From assembly GCF_002295115.1 (NCBI RefSeq), contig NZ_NSFV01000018.1, positions 62,001 through 126,000 of the forward strand: 64,000 bases of DNA, read 5' to 3'. The stretch comes from Mesorhizobium sp. WSM4311. GTDB lineage: Bacteria > Pseudomonadota > Alphaproteobacteria > Rhizobiales > Rhizobiaceae. Of the stretch, positions 28,004-36,614 are shown one piece after another. The notes under the pieces are model-generated. The model had not been told where the DNA came from. It did not search any database and was given only the letters and a program-made list of their open reading frames with translations. Numbering within the stretch: position 1 is the stretch's first letter; each line of letters begins with the position of its first letter. A program made the translations under genes and the position numbers.

Positions 28004-29241
28004 TCGGAGGCCCACTCCCGCTCGAATAGTTCCTTGAGCTGTCCAATGCTTGCCAAATGATCGAAATTGTCGCGCACGCGCCGCTCTGCGGCTTCGCCGA
28101 GGCGGGTACGCAGCACGGGATCACGGATCAGGCGCTCCAGCGCCTGTGCCAGGGCAATTGGGTTCTCCGTCGGAACCAGCAGCCCGGTTTCATCCGGCGA
28201 CAAAAGCTCCGGCACGCCGGAAATATCGGTCGACACGCAGGCAAGCCGCTGGCTAGCTGCCTCCACCAGTACATTCGGCAGACCGTCCCGGTCACCATTT
28301 GCAGTGATCCTGCAGGCCAGGGCGAAGAGGTCGGCGCAACGGTAGTGCTCAAGCACCTCCTGCTGCGCAAGCGCGCCCCTCCAAGAGACGCGACCATCCA
28401 GTCCAAGTTTTTGTGCCAGCGCCTTGAGCCGTTCCAGTTCCTCGCCGCCGCCGATATGCTCAAAACGCCACGCCAAATTATCAGGCAAGAGGGCAAGGGC
28501 CTCCAGCAAGGTATCGTAACCTTTCTTTTCAACGGCGCGCCCGACACTCAGAACGATAACCGGTTCGTCCGGCGTCGAGCCGTCATTTTGGTTCCGAGCC
28601 TCGCCGAAACTGCCGAAGCGATCAAGGTCGAGCCCATGATAACTAAGATGCACACGCGCGTTGCCGCTAGCGAGTTCTTTCAGACGGTCGAACCCGGTTT
28701 TCGTGCAAGTGACCGTCCAGCGCGCCGAGGAAAGCTTGCCAGCCAGATCCCAGTCAGCCGAAGTCCAGATGTCCTTGGCATGGGCCGAGCAGCTCCAGGG
28801 CAGGCCACGAAGCTGGCTGGCATAGCGCGTCACCGATGCCGGCGTGTGCGCGAAATGTGCATGCAACCACCCCGCGTCTTCCGGCCATTCCGCCGCCAGC
28901 ACGAGCGCTTGTCCGAAGCGGCGGACGCGACTGCGCGAAAAGTCGCGGGGGATATCGGCAGCTAACGATCCGAGCGCGCGCCAGAAGCCCGGCCGCAGCA
29001 GATAAGCAAACAGCGAGCGAACCACGCGCAGCGGCTCTTCATGCAGATATTCCGGCAGATAATGGACGGGCGCTTTGATCTCGTCATGCACGGGGTGGCG
29101 TCCCGCGTCGGTCGGCCGCCTGAGCGCGACGAGTATCAGGTCGAACCCCGAACGCTCCAGACCGAGCAGTTCCTGCGCGATGAAGGTTTCCGACATCCGC
29201 GGATAGCCCTTCAGAACCACGACGATCTTGCGATGTTGCAA
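28000..29241 (-). CDS. Glycosyltransferase family 4
   Basis: 413 residues. VVVLKGYPRMSETFIAQEL at the N-terminus and the donor-binding block RDGLPNVLVEAASQRLACVSTDISGVPELL are typical of colanic-acid/exopolysaccharide GT4 enzymes. LSVGRAVEKKGYDTLLEAL marks the hinge to the C-terminal domain. The likely start is TTG at 29241, one base after the upstream stop, because the family N-terminus begins there and no ATG occurs until residue 16. It overlaps the downstream MurG-like gene by 4 bp. Confidence 0.88.
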   Translation of the reverse strand: MQHRKIVVVLKGYPRMSETFIAQELLGLERSGFDLILVALRRPTDAGRHPVHDEIKAPVHYLPEYLHEEPLRVVRSLFAYLLRPGFWRALGSLAADIPRDFSRSRVRRFGQALVLAAEWPEDAGWLHAHFAHTPASVTRYASQLRGLPWSCSAHAKDIWTSADWDLAGKLSSARWTVTCTKTGFDRLKELASGNARVHLSYHGLDLDRFGSFGEARNQNDGSTPDEPVIVLSVGRAVEKKGYDTLLEALALLPDNLAWRFEHIGGGEELERLKALAQKLGLDGRVSWRGALAQQEVLEHYRCADLFALACRITANGDRDGLPNVLVEAASQRLACVSTDISGVPELLSPDETGLLVPTENPIALAQALERLIRDPVLRTRLGEAAERRVRDNFDHLASIGQLKELFEREWASE

Positions 29242-29242
29242 T

Positions 29243-30457
29243 TCAGCTCATGCCTTCAACGACCGAAAGGTGATGGCCGGCCCGCCGGTCGAGCAGTTCC
29301 GCGACGATTTCCGAAATATGAGGCAGCCCTTCCAACGTCAGATGCGGATTGCTCTGCGATGGGCGGGGCCGGTTTGGCAGCCCTTCCAGTGCCTTGGCAA
29401 ACCGCTGAGAATCCTCCGCTTCTTCCGGCAAAAGCATCTCGATGAGGCCGAGTTCGGCGGCGCGCCGTGCACGAATCAGTTGTTCCTCGCGAGGTTTGAC
29501 GCGCGGCACGATCAGCGCCGGCTTGTCGAAAGACAGTATCTCGCAATAGGTGTTGTAACCGCCCATCGCCACCACCGCCTTGGCGCCGGCAATCAGCTCT
29601 TCCATGCGGTTGTCGAACTCGATGATGTTGATATAGGGGATCTTGGACCCCTTTTTGAGCAGCTTGTTGCGCTTGCGCGCTGGCATGTAAGGCCCAAGCA
29701 CGATTAGCGCCCTATGCTGCAATTGCGGATCCTGCTGATAGGCATCGATGACGTCATGAATCAACTCACCGCCGTCACCGCCGCCACCGGTGGTAACGAG
29801 GATATATTCGCCCTCGGGCCGGTGGCCCGGCAGCTCGTTCTTCTGCAGGCTCCGTTGCAGGAAACCCACGAACTTCATCTTTGCTCTGACAGCCGGCGGC
29901 ACAGACAGGCCGGTCAACGGATCGTAGAAATCCGGCGGACCGTAGACCCAGACCTTGTCGTAGAATAGCCCTATCTTGCGCATCACATCCCTGCGTGCCC
30001 ACTCTGCTTCGAGCAGATGCGGCGCGTCCATCACCTCGCGCAGGCCCAGCACGAGCGTGGTGCCCCGCGTCTTGAGGTAGGACAGCGTGTCCTCAATCTC
30101 ACCGCGCAGGCCGAGCGGTTCCTTGTCAACGATGAGGATATCCGGCCGGAAGGTCTCGGCTGTGTGGCGGATGATCGACTGGCGCATCCTTAGCGTCTCA
30201 TGCAGATCGATATCCTTCTCCAGCGAGGTGTATTCGCCGTTGCGCAGCTTGATGACGCTGGGGATCTTCACGAAGTCGACACGGGCGCGGTAGTCGAAGG
30301 CGCCAGCGATAGGCGCACCAGAAATGATAAGCACCTGAAGTCCGCGAAAATCCTCGACCAGCGAATGCGCGATCGTCCGGCAGCGCTGCAAGTGGCCGAG
30401 CCCGAACGTGTCGTGGCTGTACATGAGAATTCGGGCATTTTCTGTGTGCTGGGTCAT
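29243..30457 (-). CDS. MurG-like (GT28-type) glycosyltransferase family protein
   Basis: 404 residues from the ATG at 30457 (MTQHTENARILMYSHDTFG). The GLGHLQRCR loop and the C-terminal VAMGGYNTYCEILSFDKPALIVP block indicate a GT-B enzyme of the MurG/GT28 type. An upstream in-frame start (30580) would add 41 residues without family resemblance. First gene of the operon running to 26807; it lies next to the acquired-DNA scar. Confidence 0.87.
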   Translation of the reverse strand: MTQHTENARILMYSHDTFGLGHLQRCRTIAHSLVEDFRGLQVLIISGAPIAGAFDYRARVDFVKIPSVIKLRNGEYTSLEKDIDLHETLRMRQSIIRHTAETFRPDILIVDKEPLGLRGEIEDTLSYLKTRGTTLVLGLREVMDAPHLLEAEWARRDVMRKIGLFYDKVWVYGPPDFYDPLTGLSVPPAVRAKMKFVGFLQRSLQKNELPGHRPEGEYILVTTGGGGDGGELIHDVIDAYQQDPQLQHRALIVLGPYMPARKRNKLLKKGSKIPYINIIEFDNRMEELIAGAKAVVAMGGYNTYCEILSFDKPALIVPRVKPREEQLIRARRAAELGLIEMLLPEEAEDSQRFAKALEGLPNRPRPSQSNPHLTLEGLPHISEIVAELLDRRAGHHLSVVEGMS

Positions 30458-30599
30458 AGTTGAACGTCTTTTCGAATTCTCGCCTTGAGGACTGTGACAA
30501 ACCCGCAGGCTTCGGAACCGTCCTGGCTCTACCGACCTGTTGTGAAACATGAGGGCGCAATTTTCAATTTGTATTACCAAAAAACCGCAGATTGCTCAG

Positions 30600-30890
30600 C
30601 CAAACTGGCTGCCTTGCGGACAATTTCGCCCCGGAGGGCTCGTTTGGTGCCGCAGCCGCCGCTGAATCTATAAGTAAGTCAAAAGGTTGCCTGGAGTTCG
30701 CGCGACTTCGCCGCGATTCCATTCGCAGTTCGACAGCACCAGATTCAAGAGTCCTTTCTTCTCGTTTGGAGCCTGTTGAGCAAACAGACGGCTGGCATCT
30801 CGGGCCAGTTCCATGAGCCGCAGGCTGTCTTCCGCATGATCCTTGCTCCTCGCTGTGCCGCTGGATCTCATATGTGGACGGCCCCCAGCG
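30600..30890 (-). pseudogene. Remnant of the C-terminus of a large serine recombinase
   Basis: Read on the minus strand, three short stretches in two frames line up in order with the conserved C-terminal end of rhizobial serine recombinases: EIQRHSEEQ, then DSLRLMELARDASRLF with the following NEKKGLLNLVLSNCEWN, then RQPFDLL. Small deletions of about 2 and 1 bp between them would explain the frame changes. The catalytic N-terminus is absent. Recognition is from memory of the ending in which LLxxVxSNCxW is followed by FRQPFDLL. It marks a decayed integrated element. Confidence 0.6.
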
Positions 30891-31252
30891 TGCAAGTATT
30901 GGCTGAGATAGTTTGATCGGATCGCTTGCGCTCATATGTCCGGCTTTTTGCGCGCATATCGAGGCCACCCCCGACGGCCAGGAAGCGCCCCGTTGCAGTT
31001 CCAGCCCGCTACTGGCCTTCGTAACCGGGGATGAAGGTAAAGAACACAGGCCAGCGGTCGCGGCCGGCTGCCTCGCAATTTGAGCAGCCAAACAGCCCGA
31101 TGAGAGCCTGGTGCTTCGAGCCGTGATCAGGGCCCAGACCATCTATCAATGCACCGATGCCGAGGTTTGTCGAGCGACCAGCGTGTCGGCCAGGGGCTTA
31201 GGGGCACGGCGATATCCCGTTGAAGGCGGTTCGCCGCAGCGAAGGTTCCCCA
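30891..31252. other. Spacer in acquired-DNA scar, no gene supported
   Basis: Between the recombinase remnant and the RelA/SpoT-domain gene. All frames are short or lack recognisable motifs. A GAAGG at 31241-31245 could be a ribosome-binding site for a TTG start at 31254. Confidence 0.4.
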
Positions 31253-31352
31253 ATTGTCCTTCGTGTATCCCAAGGCCTATCATCCAGGAGATTTGATTCC
31301 CTATTCCCGCCAGTCCAGAATGAGGCTGACTACCTCGGCTTCATGGGGTCCA

Positions 31353-32279
31353 ATGACTGAGTACCCGCGCCTTGCCTACAGCATGAAAGCCGTTCGCAAG
31401 GCAGGTTACCAGCTGGCAAAACCTATTCAGTTCGGACGAGACACCACTGTCGGCCAGTACGTGGACACACTCGAGATCTTCTCAATCGCCAATAGCTGGC
31501 GCGACTCGCACTTTCTGCCGATGCGGAGCGTTCGGTTCTCTGTCGGTCACCACATGAGAGCGCTTCGACTGAAGGGCGACATGGCATCCCGCCCGAAGCG
31601 CATGGCATCCATTCGTCGCAAGCTCCGAGAGTCTACCACCAATATGGACACCATGAACGACATCGGCGGTTGCCGAGCGATCATGGCCGACATCAAAGGT
31701 GTTCGCTCGCTTCTCGCATCGATGCGAGAGAAGTTCCCCCACGAGATCCACACTGGGGAATTTAACTATATCGATGAGCCGAAGCCGGACGGTTATCGAA
31801 GTCACCATATTGTTTTCAAGTACCGACCCAAAGATGCCGACACTGTGGCTTTCGAGGGACGACGCATCGAACTGCAAGTTCGGACCAGACTTCAGCACTC
31901 ATGGGCAACTGCAGTTGAGGCTGTTGGGCTGTTCCAGGGCCAGGATTTGAAGCACGGAAAGGGCGAGCAGGATTGGCTGCGCCTTTTCCAGCTTACGTCG
32001 GCGGAATTCGCGCACGTTGAGCAGTGCCCCGTTCATATCGGCGTTCCGGGTCACAATGACCGGGTGCGAGAATTGCGGGATATCAACGAGCGTATAGGTG
32101 CGACCAGAATACTAGAAGACATCAAGAATTTTACCCACTATTCAGAGAAGTTCGTACGGCTAACGGAAAAATCTCGATACTATTTGCTCCAATATGGCAG
32201 AGATCATAACGTGACCATTGAGCCGTTCTGGACGCTTATGTCAGGTGCGCGAACATTGGGAGAGATAGAGAAAAAATAG
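31353..32279 (+). CDS. RelA/SpoT-domain (small alarmone synthetase-like) protein, probably 3'-truncated by frameshift
   Basis: 308 residues as read. The (p)ppGpp-synthetase-like core is clear: NDIGGCRAIMADIKGV, DEPKPDGYRSHHIVFKY and ELQVRTRLQHSWATAVEA correspond to conserved blocks of RelA/SpoT synthetases; there is no HD hydrolase or TGS domain. Such single-domain proteins make alarmones or act as toxins in phage defence. Start choice is uncertain: ATG 31353 suits the family (AYSMKAVRKAG follows), but TTG 31254 has GAAGG at good spacing. The stop lies directly after an A6 tract, and coding sequence continues in the -1 frame (32276-32460). Lower GC than its neighbours and flanked by mobile remnants, so probably acquired. 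Confidence 0.75.
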   Translation: MTEYPRLAYSMKAVRKAGYQLAKPIQFGRDTTVGQYVDTLEIFSIANSWRDSHFLPMRSVRFSVGHHMRALRLKGDMASRPKRMASIRRKLRESTTNMDTMNDIGGCRAIMADIKGVRSLLASMREKFPHEIHTGEFNYIDEPKPDGYRSHHIVFKYRPKDADTVAFEGRRIELQVRTRLQHSWATAVEAVGLFQGQDLKHGKGEQDWLRLFQLTSAEFAHVEQCPVHIGVPGHNDRVRELRDINERIGATRILEDIKNFTHYSEKFVRLTEKSRYYLLQYGRDHNVTIEPFWTLMSGARTLGEIEKK

Positions 32280-32460
32280 AAATAAGGGGCCTCGACCTAA
32301 ATGCTGTCTTGATCGAGGTAGATGAGGTAGACAAACTAGTTGAACTTTATCCGAATTACTTCGGCGACGTTTCGCTATTTGTTCATAACCTGAAATCCAT
32401 CTGCACGGGAAATCCATCTGCACGGGAAATTCGGCTATCGAGTACGGTCCAGCGCCGTAA
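32276..32460 (+). pseudogene. Out-of-frame 3' continuation of the RelA/SpoT-domain gene
   Basis: One base back in frame from the A6 tract at 32271-32276, an open stretch reads GLDLNAVLIEVDEVDKLVEL and on through YPNYFGDVSLFVHNLKSICTG, with coding-like composition. Adding one A to the tract would join it to the upstream gene. Near its end a 17-bp unit is present twice in tandem (32392-32408 and 32409-32425); removing one copy gives an ending NSAIEYGPAP with a stop at 32458-32460. Two lesions thus separate the present sequence from an intact C-terminus. Confidence 0.55.
32392..32425 (+). repeat. 17-bp perfect tandem duplication
   Basis: GAAATCCATCTGCACGG occurs twice head to tail, followed by a partial third GAAAT. 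Because 17 is not a multiple of three it shifts the reading frame of the RelA/SpoT gene's 3' continuation. Confidence 0.9.
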
Positions 32461-32530
32461 CAGCTGGTAGTTCCGCAAGCCCGATTATGCTTGGGTTAAG
32501 CGTCGCTTCCATTTGAAGTAGCCGGATCAC

Positions 32531-32920
32531 TGGCCTGCTGCCGGTTTCGTGGACACCGAGATAAGGTGTTTAACGGAACTGGCTAGTGGGAGAAGGAAGT
32601 TCGGCCGCGAGTTCAAGCTTGAGGCGGTGAGATTGATCAAGGATCGGGGCGTTGCGGTGACCAGGCCGCCTGCGACCTCGATGTCCACGAGAATGTGTTG
32701 CGCAAATGGGTGCGCGATCTGTCGACGGATCCGCAGCACGCCTTTCCCGGGGCAGATGAAGCCGGAGTAGCAGGAGATCGACTGGCTGCGCAAGGAAGTC
32801 GCGAAGCTGAAGGCGGAGCGCGACATCCTAAAAAGACCGCAGCCTACTTCGCGAGGGAAGTGACATGAGGTTCGCTTTCATCGCGAGGCACAACCGCGGG
32901 GAAACTCGAAAATGCGCGAC
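32531..32920 (+). mobile_element. Decayed IS3-family insertion sequence (orfA plus start of orfB)
   Basis: The left end (TGGCCTGCTGCCGGTTTCGT, then GGACACC) resembles the terminal repeat of IS3-group elements. OrfA pieces follow in changing frames: RRKFGREFKLEAVRLIKDRG, then QAACDLDVHENVLRKWVRDL, then QEIDWLRKEVAKLKAERDIL and KTAAYFAREVT. At least two frameshifts and an internal TAG break it. The start of an orfB-like frame (MRFAFIARH) appears at 32865 and is lost after about 15 codons. No right end is visible. The element is inactive. Confidence 0.75.
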
Positions 32921-33292
32921 GCCTCCCGGTTGCTGTGGTCTTTCTACAACGCAACCCCACAACTATGGAACTGTGTCGGATGCGGCTTGCCCATCGCGGC
33001 TCTCCTTTCGACCGCAATGAATCACCACACCGGCAAAACGGGAATCCCGAATCCGGTAAAGGCGACGCGCTTTAGAAAGTTTGCTGGCGCAGAAATTCTG
33101 ACGGGTTGGTTCGTCCTGGGGAGGGAGCCAGGAGCCGATGCGACGCGTCGGAAAACCCCAGACCCATGCCGTGACCTTGACGCGCTGCGGCCTGTGCAGA
33201 ACTCCGCTTCCCGTCGCTACGCCCAACGTTGGTGAAGCCATGACGCTTCGAACTCCAGCCCTGCGCAAATAGCAGGGCCGCAAGCGGAAAAG
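32921..33292. other. Spacer between IS remnant and porin terminator, no gene supported
   Basis: Open frames here have no recognisable motifs, and the longest one begins inside the IS remnant. I see nothing that can be named. Confidence 0.4.
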
Positions 33293-33318
33293 AAAAAACC
33301 CGGCGGTTGCCCGCCGGG
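33293..33318 (-). terminator. Rho-independent terminator of the porin gene
   Basis: Read on the minus strand, CCCGGCGG and CCGCCGGG form an 8-bp GC stem around a 4-base loop, followed by a run of six T. It sits 28 bp after the porin stop codon. Confidence 0.9.
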
Positions 33319-33345
33319 TCTTCGATCTCGACTTGTCGAAATCTA

Positions 33346-34515
33346 TTAGAACGAGCGCTGGAAGCGGAGGAGACCGCCGACGCTGCTCTTCTTGGTCGCG
33401 TTAGTCCAGTTGGAGAAGTCGGCGTCGTCGAACTTGCCTGCATTGAGGTAGTCGACTTCGGCCGTGATCGTCATGCCGGGAACGATGTCGTAGGCGATGT
33501 TCGCGGCGACGCCGAGATTCTTCCAATCGTCATACGAAATCTGAGCGTTGAACGAGGTCTTCTCGTTGAACTTGTAGGTGCCACCGCCCCACACTGCCCA
33601 GTTGCCGCCCCACTGCTTGAAGTAGCCGCGGCCGCCGGCCGGGAAAGCCCAGGTCGGATCGGAGAGGTTGTCATCGGTGCCGTAGCCGCCCATGACCCAC
33701 AGCTGCACAGCGTCATTGACGTTGACATCCAAGCGAACCTTGGTGGCAACTTCTTCGTAGTTGCTGTCATAAGCGACGACACCGGTGATCGCGCCCCAGC
33801 CCTGCGTCCACTTCACGCCGCCGACAACATTCGGGACGTAGCTGTCGATCGTATTCACGCCCTCGCCTTCTTCGAGCGAGAGGACGGCCGAGAAGCCGTT
33901 GCCAGCGTCGAAGTAGTACTGGATGACGTTGGTGTCGAAATCACCATAGGGAACCAGCGTATCCTGGATGACGTTGCCGGCATAGCCGATGAACGTGTTG
34001 AAGGCCGATTCGTCCTTACCGACGCGGAGACCACCGAGCTGGATCCAGGCGAAGTTCAGCGAGGTGCTGTTGCCGGCCTCATTGATCTCGTTGGTGAGCG
34101 GACCGGCACCGTCAGGGTCAGCACCCAGGTCGGACTGATGGTTGGCGAAGTTCCAGCGGGTTTCGGTGTAGGTCTTCAAGGTACCGAGTTCGGTTTCCTG
34201 GCCGGTCCAGGTCTTCAGCGTGAAGCGGGCCTTCTTGAACCAGGTGTCGTTGCTTCCACCATCCTCGTGATCGGCGCTTGTCGCACCGTCGAACGAGCCG
34301 ATGTCGCCGCCGCCGATGTCGTAACGGACATAGCCGCCGATGCGCAGGCAGGTTTCGGTGCCGGGGATGTAGAAGTAGCCAGCGCCGTAGACGTCGCAGA
34401 TCTTGACGTATTCAGCGGGTTCCGGCTCGGCGACGACGACGGCGTCGGCGGCGCGCGCACCGGAAACTGCGAGCAGAGCCGCAGCGGAGCCGAGGAGAAG
34501 GCTCTTGATGTTCAT
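33346..34515 (-). CDS. Alphaproteobacterial porin (Omp2/RopA-like family)
   Basis: 389 residues. The start at 34515 has GGAGG at ideal distance and gives a signal peptide (MNIKSLLLGSAAALLAVSGARA). The mature protein begins with the family hallmark PAEYVKICDVYGAGYFYIPG, TETCLRIGGYVRYDIG (the disulfide-forming Cys pair), continues as alternating amphipathic strands and ends in FQRSF with the C-terminal Phe needed for BAM assembly. It should form a 16-stranded trimeric diffusion pore in the outer membrane. Monocistronic, with its own terminator. Confidence 0.95.
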   Translation of the reverse strand: MNIKSLLLGSAAALLAVSGARAADAVVVAEPEPAEYVKICDVYGAGYFYIPGTETCLRIGGYVRYDIGGGDIGSFDGATSADHEDGGSNDTWFKKARFTLKTWTGQETELGTLKTYTETRWNFANHQSDLGADPDGAGPLTNEINEAGNSTSLNFAWIQLGGLRVGKDESAFNTFIGYAGNVIQDTLVPYGDFDTNVIQYYFDAGNGFSAVLSLEEGEGVNTIDSYVPNVVGGVKWTQGWGAITGVVAYDSNYEEVATKVRLDVNVNDAVQLWVMGGYGTDDNLSDPTWAFPAGGRGYFKQWGGNWAVWGGGTYKFNEKTSFNAQISYDDWKNLGVAANIAYDIVPGMTITAEVDYLNAGKFDDADFSNWTNATKKSSVGGLLRFQRSF

Positions 34516-35365
34516 TTTCTGACCTCCAGTCAAAAGTTAAAAAACGGGTCTGGGTATTCTTTGCTGAAGGACAGCGTTCCCTGCCCCATCCCCACTACCG
34601 AAAAAGATGCGCACCGCGCCGCTCCTTCGAATTCGACATTACCCATCGGAGCATCGTGATCAACCGAGATCGTCGCGGGAGTGTCCTTGACCGGCACCTA
34701 TCCGCCCTGCCTGTTGCAGAAACGTCACGTTTTCGCCTCCTGATAAACAATTTGGTAACGAATTCGCCTTGCTTGGGCGCGGCTTCATGATCTTTGTATG
34801 GCGAGAATCGGGCCGCGGCCGAAGGCGTCTGTCGAAAGAGCGTCACAGAGAGAAGCTGGCCAACCGAGAGGCTTTGCAGGAGACGCTCTCTGTAGTGATA
34901 GAGAGTGTCCTGCAAACAGGTGGGGCCGAAGATGCGCTTGCCTGCCATGAGGGTGGCATCCGAGTTGGCTGCGGTTATTGTGTCTCAAATAGTTTGCCAG
35001 ACAGACGCTATGCAGCGAGCATTCAAGCGGGTTGAGGACGACAGGGCCAATTATGCCACCGAATTTGCGGCCGATCTGCTGCAAATCGCGACCGGGCAAG
35101 GGAAGCCGCCGGGGGGTTCGACAATAGCTCAAGCAGGTCCTGTGCTCGATCGGCCGACTCGCGTTCGGCGCGCAACTTCGCCGAGTAGCCAATCTACCTG
35201 TCGGCGGCATCCAGTGCGCCTGATGAGCCGCAAAATCGGCTTCGGCCTTCCCACGAACAGCCGCTTCCGCTGGAGCTAAATCCAGCATCTCGGTAAGCGC
35301 CTCCAAGTGAACACAGCCTCACGTTCTCTCCGTCGCGCAGCCGCACAGCAGCGCTGAGGAAACAG
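34516..35365. other. 850-bp intergenic region between porin and K+ channel genes, no gene supported
   Basis: It should hold the porin promoter (directly upstream of 34515). Several frames exist on both strands but none shows a recognisable motif; some minus-strand stretches such as AKLRAERESADRAQDLLELL could be traces of a decayed gene. A long imperfect inverted repeat lies at 34873-34916. Confidence 0.4.
34873..34916. repeat. Long imperfect inverted repeat (hairpin)
   Basis: Arms TTTGCAGGAGACGCTCTCT (34873-34891) and AGAGAGTGTCCTGCAAA (34900-34916) are complementary apart from a few positions and are separated by 8 bp. There is no T run after it, so it is not an ordinary terminator. It could be a small mobile palindrome, a structured RNA or a transposon scar. 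Confidence 0.7.
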
Positions 35366-36433
35366 TCAAGCGCTCGCCGCCGCGCCGCGCCGCTCGAGCG
35401 CGGTCTTGCGGATGATTTCCGCGATCTCCGGGCTGCTGCTGCACAGCATCTGGAAATCCGCCGAGTGCAGTGACAGGAGTGAGACAGCCGTCGTAGCACT
35501 GACGGTCGCCGAACGCGGTTCGCCGCTGATCAGCGCCATCTCGCCGAAGAAGGCACCAGGGCCGAGTTCCACCGGATTCGGCGTCGCGACGCTGACGCGC
35601 CCTTCCACGACGAAGAACATCCGATCACCGGGCTCGCCAATGCGGCAGATCATGGCGCCCGCCGGCACCGTGCGAGCCCTTAATGCGCGCACGATCTCGA
35701 CCAGCACGGCCGGGCCAAGCTTCTGAAACAACGGCACCGCGGCGACCAATTGCCAATTGCGGACGAAATCACCGCGACGGACTTCTTGATAGAAGCCCGT
35801 GGCAAGAATGCCGGCCCAGAGCCCGAAGATGCCGATGCCACTCATCATGACCGCACCGGCGAGGACGCGGCCTGCGAAGCTTTGCGGGATAGTGTCCCCA
35901 TATCCGGTGGTGGACAGCGTGACGACCGCCCACCACATTGCTTGGGGGATGCTGCCGAACTTTTCCGGTTGGGTGTCGCGCTCGATGACATAGGCCGCGA
36001 GCGCGACAGCGAACAGAACGACGCCGAAGAGCGTTGTGACGCCGATCAGATTGCGCGCTTCGTTGGCCAGGACCCTGCCCAGCACCGGGAAGAAGGTCGA
36101 GTCGCGCAGCGGTTTCAGCAGCCAGACAGCACAGTAGAGGCTCTGGTCGGGCGTGCCGACGAACAGAAATGCGGCGAGTGGAACGAAGACCGCGAGCACA
36201 TCGATGGCGATTTTGGGCGTCCTGTCCCGTACGTCTCCCGCCCGGCGCTTGAGGAGCGTCGCGGCCAGTTGCAGGAGATAGGCGCCCCAGATGACGGCGA
36301 GCAGAGCAGCCAGAGCCAGTCTGCTTCGTCCGGATATGCCTGGTATCGTGAGCGCAGCCACCGCCAGCAACCCAGGCGCAGCCAGCACCGCGTTGAGCGG
36401 CGCGTAAATTCTTAAGAAAGGCAGTACCGACAT
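35366..36433 (-). CDS. Cyclic-nucleotide-gated K+ channel (MloK1/MlotiK1 orthologue)
   Basis: 355 residues. Six membrane helices, the K+ selectivity filter TTGYGD (175-180), and a C-terminal cyclic-nucleotide-binding domain whose phosphate-binding cassette FFGEMALISGEPRSATV has Arg 307. The S4-like helix is poor in charges and there is no C-linker. From memory the sequence is almost the same, residue for residue, as the crystallised MloK1 of Mesorhizobium loti, which opens on cAMP binding. It lies 181 bp downstream of an adenylate cyclase gene on the same strand, so the cyclase may supply its ligand. ATG at 36433; the Shine-Dalgarno is weak. Confidence 0.97.
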   Translation of the reverse strand: MSVLPFLRIYAPLNAVLAAPGLLAVAALTIPGISGRSRLALAALLAVIWGAYLLQLAATLLKRRAGDVRDRTPKIAIDVLAVFVPLAAFLFVGTPDQSLYCAVWLLKPLRDSTFFPVLGRVLANEARNLIGVTTLFGVVLFAVALAAYVIERDTQPEKFGSIPQAMWWAVVTLSTTGYGDTIPQSFAGRVLAGAVMMSGIGIFGLWAGILATGFYQEVRRGDFVRNWQLVAAVPLFQKLGPAVLVEIVRALRARTVPAGAMICRIGEPGDRMFFVVEGRVSVATPNPVELGPGAFFGEMALISGEPRSATVSATTAVSLLSLHSADFQMLCSSSPEIAEIIRKTALERRGAAASA

Positions 36434-36614
36434 TCTATGCCCACGAGCGGCTACTACTCTCCAGAATAGGATGCCTTCAAGGCAAGCGCAAAGGTGCTTG
36501 CTGTCGCTGCGATGTGCATCACCACGGTGAGCTCAATTGTCCGGATGGCTTCGTGACCGGTCGTCAACCGACAGGTCACAAGATGCAATGCGGGTCGGCA
36601 CTGCCAAGCGCAAA

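Noticed and set aside
30564..31142. 192-codon frame as an intact gene
   Set aside because: Only fragments match recombinase ends and they require frame changes, so a remnant is the better explanation.
32265..32285. Programmed -1 frameshift at the A6 tract
   Set aside because: The tract AAAAAA preceded by G is a poor slippery heptamer, and the 17-bp duplication downstream would still spoil the product. Mutation is simpler.
34905..35279. 124-codon frame between porin and channel genes
   Set aside because: It starts at a GTG inside the inverted repeat; composition is not coding-like and there is no motif.
36434..36614. CRP-like site in front of the K+ channel gene
   Set aside because: The stretch GTGATGCACATC matches only one half of the TGTGA-N6-TCACA pattern.
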